Below are positions 59,544 through 64,000 of a DNA stretch of 64,000 bases, piece after piece. Numbering within the stretch: position 1 is the first letter of the stretch; every line of letters starts with the position of its first letter. Source of the DNA: CAWBBA01 sp963741625 (GTDB lineage Bacteria > Desulfobacterota > Desulfomonilia > Desulfomonilales > Desulfomonilaceae); assembly GCA_963741625.1 (NCBI GenBank), contig CAVUIT010000012.1, forward strand, positions 62,001-126,000, given 5' to 3'. The translations under genes and the position numbers were made by a program. The notes under the pieces are model-generated. The model was not told where the DNA came from, searched no databases, and saw only the letters and a program-made list of their open reading frames with translations.

Positions 59544-60249
59544 AGAAAGCCTGTGGTGTCCTTTTCTTGAGCATACCTCACCACTTGGCCTCCAGGCAAA
59601 CATAATCTTTGCCGTGGCCTCTCACCTGAACACAGCCTGCCGGTGCCCTTACCACCCCCGCCCGTCCCATTGCCCTCAATGTCACTCCATGGGTTCGTCG
59701 GTGCATACGATTTCAGAGCTTCCCGCGGTCATTCCTGCGAAAACACCCTTTCCGCTTTGTTTGAAACGGCAGGGGAAGCAGTAATCAAAACAGGCAGTTA
59801 TCCTAGCTACCCTAAAATGCTGAGACACATCGGGGAATATTGCCGAAGATTCCTCGGCCCGCAGCCATTCGCCTTTTTTGGGGAAGGCAAAACTCCTTTG
59901 AGCAACTATCCGATTTCGGGGGAGCAGGCAAAGGCGCTCGGAATCTCTATGGGTTTCTCACATCAAATCCCAGTTATGGTCGGGATGTTCTCTCGCGTCT
60001 CATGATCGGCGCTCTCTTGGTGCGCATTCTCTATTCGATCCACCCCTAGGATGGGATGAAATGGTAACACTTGCGAGCGTCGATCTCATGTCAGCCTGGC
60101 TCCTGAACCAGTTCCGCAGCCTCGCGCCTGCCAACAATCATGCTGATTCCATTTCCGTTTCCGCCCCCCTTTTAGCCTTCCTGGTTGAGTGGTTAGGGAA
60201 GCGACATCTCGCTCCCTTTAACAACAACTCTATCAGGAGGAACAAAGAA
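59544..60249. other. Non-coding region with a dispersed repeat
   Basis: About 700 bases between IS3 and the MerR-type gene. A plus-strand frame (59643-60005) including RHIGEYCRRFLGPQPFAFFG has no ribosome site and overlaps the repeat; coding is doubtful. AGGAGG at its end serves the next gene. Confidence 0.4.
59718..59850. repeat. Dispersed repeat, copy 2
   Basis: GCGGTCATTCCTGCGAAA, CCCTTTCCGC and GTTTGAAACGGCAGGGGA, then GCAGTAATCAAAACAGGC, in the same order as at 55470-55570. It is followed by ACATCGGGGAATATTGCCG, comparable to CATATCGGGGAATTGCCG near 55665. Confidence 0.6.
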
Positions 60250-60480
60250 ATGATTTTGAACGGAATTAACGAAGTTTCAAAAGAGACCGGCATTCACCAA
60301 TCTAGCTTGCGCCGGTGGGAATCGCTGGGTTTCATAGCTCCAGGCCGCATATCGTTCGGAGAGACCTGGGTACGGGTCTACTCCGATCAGGACGTGGAAC
60401 TGCTCAAACGAGCAAAGAGGCTGATGGATGGAGGGTACAAGCTCAGAGCAGCATTTGAGCGCGTGGGCAACGAGGACTGA
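60250..60480 (+). CDS. MerR-type HTH protein, 76 residues
   Basis: Start ATG 60250 with AGGAGG 9 bases upstream. INEVSKETGIHQSSLRRWES, LGFIAPGRISFGETWVRVYS and DQDVELLKRAKRLMDGGYKL form a complete MerR winged HTH, with no effector-binding domain. Such short MerR proteins act as excisionase-like or regulatory DNA-binding factors on mobile elements. It converges with the DNA polymerase gene. Confidence 0.85.
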   Translation: MILNGINEVSKETGIHQSSLRRWESLGFIAPGRISFGETWVRVYSDQDVELLKRAKRLMDGGYKLRAAFERVGNED

Positions 60481-60520
60481 AGCGGCTTCAGGGTCGGGTA
60501 TGAGACTGACTTCTCATTCA

Positions 60521-62392
60521 CTAGCGGATCTTGATCTGGACCCGCATGGAGATGGTGTAGCCGAGACTGGGGACAGGAAACCTTGACAGCATGGCGGACT
60601 CCATCAAATCACAGGCAGAGCCGATCTCATCTTCGGGGACGCTCAAATACAGAGCATCGTGTAACTGCAATACAATGCGGGTCTTCATCTTCCTTTGCAG
60701 GAGTTCACGGTACAGCCGGACTTGAGCTTGCTTGATCAGGCCCGCAACCTGACCCTGCAAAAGGAAGTTGATGGCTCGGCGTTCCTCTCCCTCGTATTCA
60801 GTGAAGGATCGGTCAAACATTCGCCGTCTGCCCGAAGGCGTTCGGAGGTAGCGGCTTGCAATGCCGAACCGCTTGCCTTGCTTTGTCAGGTCGGCAATGA
60901 CCCGCTGCTTCCACTCCCATACTCCTGGATAAATCCCGTAGAAGGCGTCGATCACGTTTTGTGCTTGATCTTCGCTGATCCGGAGCGCCATCCCCAAAGA
61001 TCGGGCTGACATGCCGTAAGAGATGGCGTACATCACCATCTTGCTGTCGTCTCGGGTGACGGTGGTGTTCAGGAAGCGGCTCAACCAGCGGGCCGTGATC
61101 AGGTGAAAATCCCGGTTTTCACTCCACAACGCATAGAGAGAGCCAAGATGTCCACGCCGTGCCGTCTCAAGTTCCGGCGATCCATCATCAGCAAAAATCG
61201 CACAAAGGACTGGGGCTTCGGATGCCACGGCAAGCAAACGAGCTTCTGCCTGCGAATAGTCTGCCTCCACCATCACATGGCCCTCATCGGGCAACAGGTA
61301 AACCTTGCGGGTATTTCGGCGGATGGCTTGGAGCGGGGGGTTGCGTACTGCCAACCTGCCCGTACTTGTCGAGCATTGGGAGAAGGTCGCATGGACAAGA
61401 CCATAAGGAGATTCTGCGGCAGTTCTGAGAAACGTTGCATTCCTGGCAATCTTCCGATAGCGGGCGATGTACGGGACGGCTGGGTTCGAGGTGGCAAATT
61501 GCCACAAGGTGTCGTCACTTATGCTGCGACCCTGGAGATCCACTCGGCAACTACGGATAAGAAACTGCTCCACATGGTCATCGTTCATCGGATTGAAGTT
61601 GGGAGCGCCTCCCATAAAGTTCGAGATCCTGTCCCGGAGATAATCCAGCACACGCTCAACGATCCCCAGCATTCTGAACGCACGCGGCTGGTTCACGCGG
61701 ATACCCCGGCACTCCATATCCAACAATGCGGGTATGAGGGGCAATTCAACCTCGTGGTAGAGCTGAAGGAGATCTTCAGCATCAGGTGTTTTGGAGAGCA
61801 ACCCTACCATTGCATCCCAAAGTCTCCCAATGTACCGGGCATCCTCCCATAATCGCCAATACAAGGCATCCGCCGGATCTTTGGCGTACAGCGATGCCTC
61901 AAGCCTCGGGTACGGCTCGCCCAAATACTTGAGCACGAGATTCTCCAGCAACAATGAGGTCTCTACATCTCCCTCTATCTCTCCTTCGATCCGCTCAGGA
62001 GGGTCCATCAGGTAAGCGAGCAAGTAGGAGCACGAAAACCGCTTAATATTATTATATAAGCGTGTATCCACACCCTTACGTTCATACACAGGCTTCAACC
62101 AAGTCTTCAAATCATGCGTTATGAGCCTTACTGGTGTGTCCATCACAAGGGTATCAAGGAATTTCTCATGCTCCTCTGGAGGCAAAGCTGTACAGAAAGG
62201 AGCTTGGTCAGGAGCGTAGATGCCCATGAGTATGGAACCGGCACCTTCACCATCGGGTATGGCCAACGGGTGAGAGACAGCTATGGGTGCAGAAGCACTG
62301 GTTTCGATGCATTTGTCTATGGATTCATCCACACGTGTAAATACTTGTATATACATATTATTATTAGTGTTTCTATTCTCGTATCCACTCAT
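60521..62392 (-). CDS. Family-A DNA polymerase, phage/plasmid type
   Basis: 623 residues, much shorter than cellular PolA. The N-terminal third is a degenerate 3'-5' exonuclease-like region (VRLITHDLKTWLKPVYERKG) without a clear set of catalytic acids. The polymerase domain has motif A VMVEADYSQAEARLLAVASE, motif B in SKMVMYAISYGMSARSLGMA, and motif C IVLQLHDALYLSVPEDE, where HDA replaces the usual HDE. TFSQCSTSTGRLAVRNPPLQ is the conserved template-binding segment. It should be active except for doubt over the changed motif C residue. Form and company (RecD2, HU, nuclease) suggest a mobile-element replication gene rather than the chromosomal polA. Confidence 0.9.
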   Translation of the reverse strand: MSGYENRNTNNNMYIQVFTRVDESIDKCIETSASAPIAVSHPLAIPDGEGAGSILMGIYAPDQAPFCTALPPEEHEKFLDTLVMDTPVRLITHDLKTWLKPVYERKGVDTRLYNNIKRFSCSYLLAYLMDPPERIEGEIEGDVETSLLLENLVLKYLGEPYPRLEASLYAKDPADALYWRLWEDARYIGRLWDAMVGLLSKTPDAEDLLQLYHEVELPLIPALLDMECRGIRVNQPRAFRMLGIVERVLDYLRDRISNFMGGAPNFNPMNDDHVEQFLIRSCRVDLQGRSISDDTLWQFATSNPAVPYIARYRKIARNATFLRTAAESPYGLVHATFSQCSTSTGRLAVRNPPLQAIRRNTRKVYLLPDEGHVMVEADYSQAEARLLAVASEAPVLCAIFADDGSPELETARRGHLGSLYALWSENRDFHLITARWLSRFLNTTVTRDDSKMVMYAISYGMSARSLGMALRISEDQAQNVIDAFYGIYPGVWEWKQRVIADLTKQGKRFGIASRYLRTPSGRRRMFDRSFTEYEGEERRAINFLLQGQVAGLIKQAQVRLYRELLQRKMKTRIVLQLHDALYLSVPEDEIGSACDLMESAMLSRFPVPSLGYTISMRVQIKIR

Positions 62393-62572
62393 AGGTGTAT
62401 TACCTGTTCAATCTCATGCGTACTGGTATGGATACGTGCACACATAGGTATCTGATACCTGGTAGCCCACCACTCAACCAGTAGGAAGAGAGGGGGGGGC
62501 GGGGGCAGTGCTACTAGGAGGCTGTCGCTTAACGCTTTACAGTCTCGTTAGGTTGGGATATGAGCGGGTCGC
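62393..62572. other. Gap between polymerase and IS1182
   Basis: Contains inverted GGTATC-TGATACC near 62450 and a G run near 62492; the left end of the IS should lie here but was not fixed. Confidence 0.3.
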
Positions 62573-63955
62573 ATGAGAGACTACCGCTTCATAGCGTATG
62601 AGCCGGACAAGCCATTAGAGCTTGCACCAGATATCAAGAAATGGTTGCCGCCGGATCATCTCGCCCTGTTCATCAGCGACGTGGTTGATACGTTGGACGT
62701 CAGAGAGATAACGGAGGAATACCTCCATCTTCAGGGGGGACATCCCGCGTATCACCCTGCGATGATGCTCAAACTCTTGTTCTACGGGTACTGCGCGGGG
62801 ATTCGGAGTTCCCGGCGCATAGAGCAGAAGACCTATGAGGACGTTGCCTTCAGGGTGCTCTCGTGTGACAGCCATCCCGACCACAGCAGGATTTCGGACT
62901 TTAGAAAGCGTCATCTTAGGGCCATCTCCCGTCTGTTCGTCCAGGTCTTGGAGATATGCAAGGAGGCGGGGCTGGTGAAGCTCGGGCATGTGGCTCTTGA
63001 CGGAACCAAGATAAAAGCCAACGCATCCAAGCACAAGGCGATGAGCTATGGCCGGATGGTAAAGAAAGAGAAAGAACTGGCCCGTGAGGTGGACAAGCTT
63101 TTGAAACAGGCCGAGGCCCTCGACGAGCAAGAAGACAAGAAATACGGCAAAGGCAAGAGAGGCGACGAGCTGCCGGAGGAACTGCAATTCAAAGAGAAGC
63201 GGCTTGCAAAGATCCGAGAAGCAAAGCTGGCGCTTGAAGAGCAGGCTCGTGAGGACGCTACCCGCAAAGCTAAGGGCGGTAAGGATGGAAAGCCGCCTGA
63301 GGAGGGTGGATCCGGACCGTCCGAAACACCTGAGGTGAAGCCGAAACCCAAGAAACAGAGAAACTTTACGGATCCTGACAGTCGGATCATGCTCGATGGA
63401 GCCACCAAGGCGTTTACCCAGGCATACAATGCGCAAGCTGCCGTGGACTGCACCAGTCAGGTGATTGTGTGCGCCGATGTCACCCAACAAACCAACGACA
63501 AGCAACAACTGGTCCCGATGCTGGAACAAATAGAGGAAAATCTTGGAGAAATTCCGGATCGCGTTCTCGCCGATGCAGGGTATTTCACAGAGGAAGCAGT
63601 GGAATCCGTCGCTCAGGGATTCATGGAACCCTTTATCCCGCGTGAGCGCATCAAACACAGCGACCCGCCGGCGCCGGCTCCTCGTGGGCGTATTCCCGAC
63701 AACGCCTCCGTCGTTGACAGAGCACTGCGCAGACTGAAGACAAAAGTGGGGCAACAGACCTACTCCAAGCGAAAAGAAACGATAGAGCCGGTCTTCGGAC
63801 AGATCAAAGAGGCAAGAGGAATACGGGCCTTCCTCCTCAGGGGCTTGGACAAGGTGAAGGGAGAATGGAAGCTCGTTTGCCTGACCCATAACATCCTCAA
63901 GCTTTGGAGACATCTTTGGCTGGACCGGGGGAGAAGTGCGCCCATTTTCGGGTAA
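62573..63955 (+). CDS. IS1182-family transposase
   Basis: 460 residues. Start region (RDYRFIAYEPDKPLELAPDI) and DUF772-type N-terminal domain (HPAYHPAMMLKLLFYGYCAG, SCDSHPDHSRISDFRKRHL), then the DDE-type core (VALDGTKIKANASKHKAMSY, RVLADAGYFTEEAVESVAQG, KETIEPVFGQIKEARGIRAF). A charged, low-complexity insert (residues about 190-265, KGKRGDELPEELQFKEKRLA) separates the halves, usual for this family. It appears full-length, so the element may be active; its right end reaches or passes the window edge. Confidence 0.95.
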   Translation: MRDYRFIAYEPDKPLELAPDIKKWLPPDHLALFISDVVDTLDVREITEEYLHLQGGHPAYHPAMMLKLLFYGYCAGIRSSRRIEQKTYEDVAFRVLSCDSHPDHSRISDFRKRHLRAISRLFVQVLEICKEAGLVKLGHVALDGTKIKANASKHKAMSYGRMVKKEKELAREVDKLLKQAEALDEQEDKKYGKGKRGDELPEELQFKEKRLAKIREAKLALEEQAREDATRKAKGGKDGKPPEEGGSGPSETPEVKPKPKKQRNFTDPDSRIMLDGATKAFTQAYNAQAAVDCTSQVIVCADVTQQTNDKQQLVPMLEQIEENLGEIPDRVLADAGYFTEEAVESVAQGFMEPFIPRERIKHSDPPAPAPRGRIPDNASVVDRALRRLKTKVGQQTYSKRKETIEPVFGQIKEARGIRAFLLRGLDKVKGEWKLVCLTHNILKLWRHLWLDRGRSAPIFG

Positions 63956-64000
63956 AACACCTGGTTTTCCCGGAAAAATGTCAGGTTTTGCCAACGAGGA

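Noticed and set aside
62615..63994. A 459-residue minus-strand open frame
   Set aside because: Antisense of the IS1182 transposase, which has full family motifs.

Overview
The window reads as a chromosomal stretch from a Gram-negative, anaerobic, signalling-rich bacterium, most plausibly a member of the Desulfobacterota (former Deltaproteobacteria). This is an inference from gene content: OmpA-type envelope proteins, rubredoxin, a pyruvate:ferredoxin oxidoreductase beta subunit, long PAS/GAF histidine kinases, and a branched-chain amino-acid-type (Liv) ABC transporter interleaved with acyl-CoA ligases. No rRNA and no complete tRNA was found, so placement to genus is not supported.

Layout. 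0-8 kb: secreted ankyrin-repeat proteins, OmpA-type peptidoglycan-binding proteins and a DUF4384 protein in two minus-strand envelope groups, with a rubredoxin gene and an integrase remnant between them. The first 1.06 kb is a striking N/Q/G-coding minisatellite that follows the first ankyrin gene in frame after a stop. 8-15 kb: an IS1380-type transposase remnant, a secreted cysteine-peptidase-like protein, a methyltransferase remnant, an ACT-domain/UPF0210 pair, a terminase-small-subunit-like HTH protein and an SH3 protein. 15-21 kb: a minus-strand operon of a lipoprotein substrate-binding protein, a HAMP-GAF-PAS histidine kinase, a lone receiver and an NtrC-type activator. 21-29.7 kb: an XRE regulator, an IS3 element sitting between two truncated genes, an alpha/beta hydrolase, an LPO_1073-like gene, a tRNA-Ser 3' fragment and two orphan plus-strand genes.

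29.7-40.2 kb: a co-directional livH-livM-livK-acyl-CoA ligase-livG-livF-acyl-CoA ligase-livK cluster, likely importing and CoA-activating an organic acid. 40.5-44.6 kb: a degenerate receiver protein and a convergent NarX/NarL-like pair. 45.7-62.4 kb: a mobile-element-like DNA-processing region holding a PD-(D/E)XK nuclease, an annealase-like protein, two HU proteins (one fused to a GIY-YIG domain), RecD2-like helicase, a MerR protein and a family-A DNA polymerase, plus tiny membrane-peptide genes. It is interrupted by a porA fragment/porB and a second, identical IS3 copy. The window ends in an IS1182-type transposase.

A recurring feature is that many otherwise full-length genes are split by single-base frame changes (UPF0210, SH3, NtrC, two histidine kinases, substrate-binding protein, livK, livH, nuclease, recD2). 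Some of these may be sequence errors rather than true pseudogenes, so such entries are given as one gene with the approximate position of the break.
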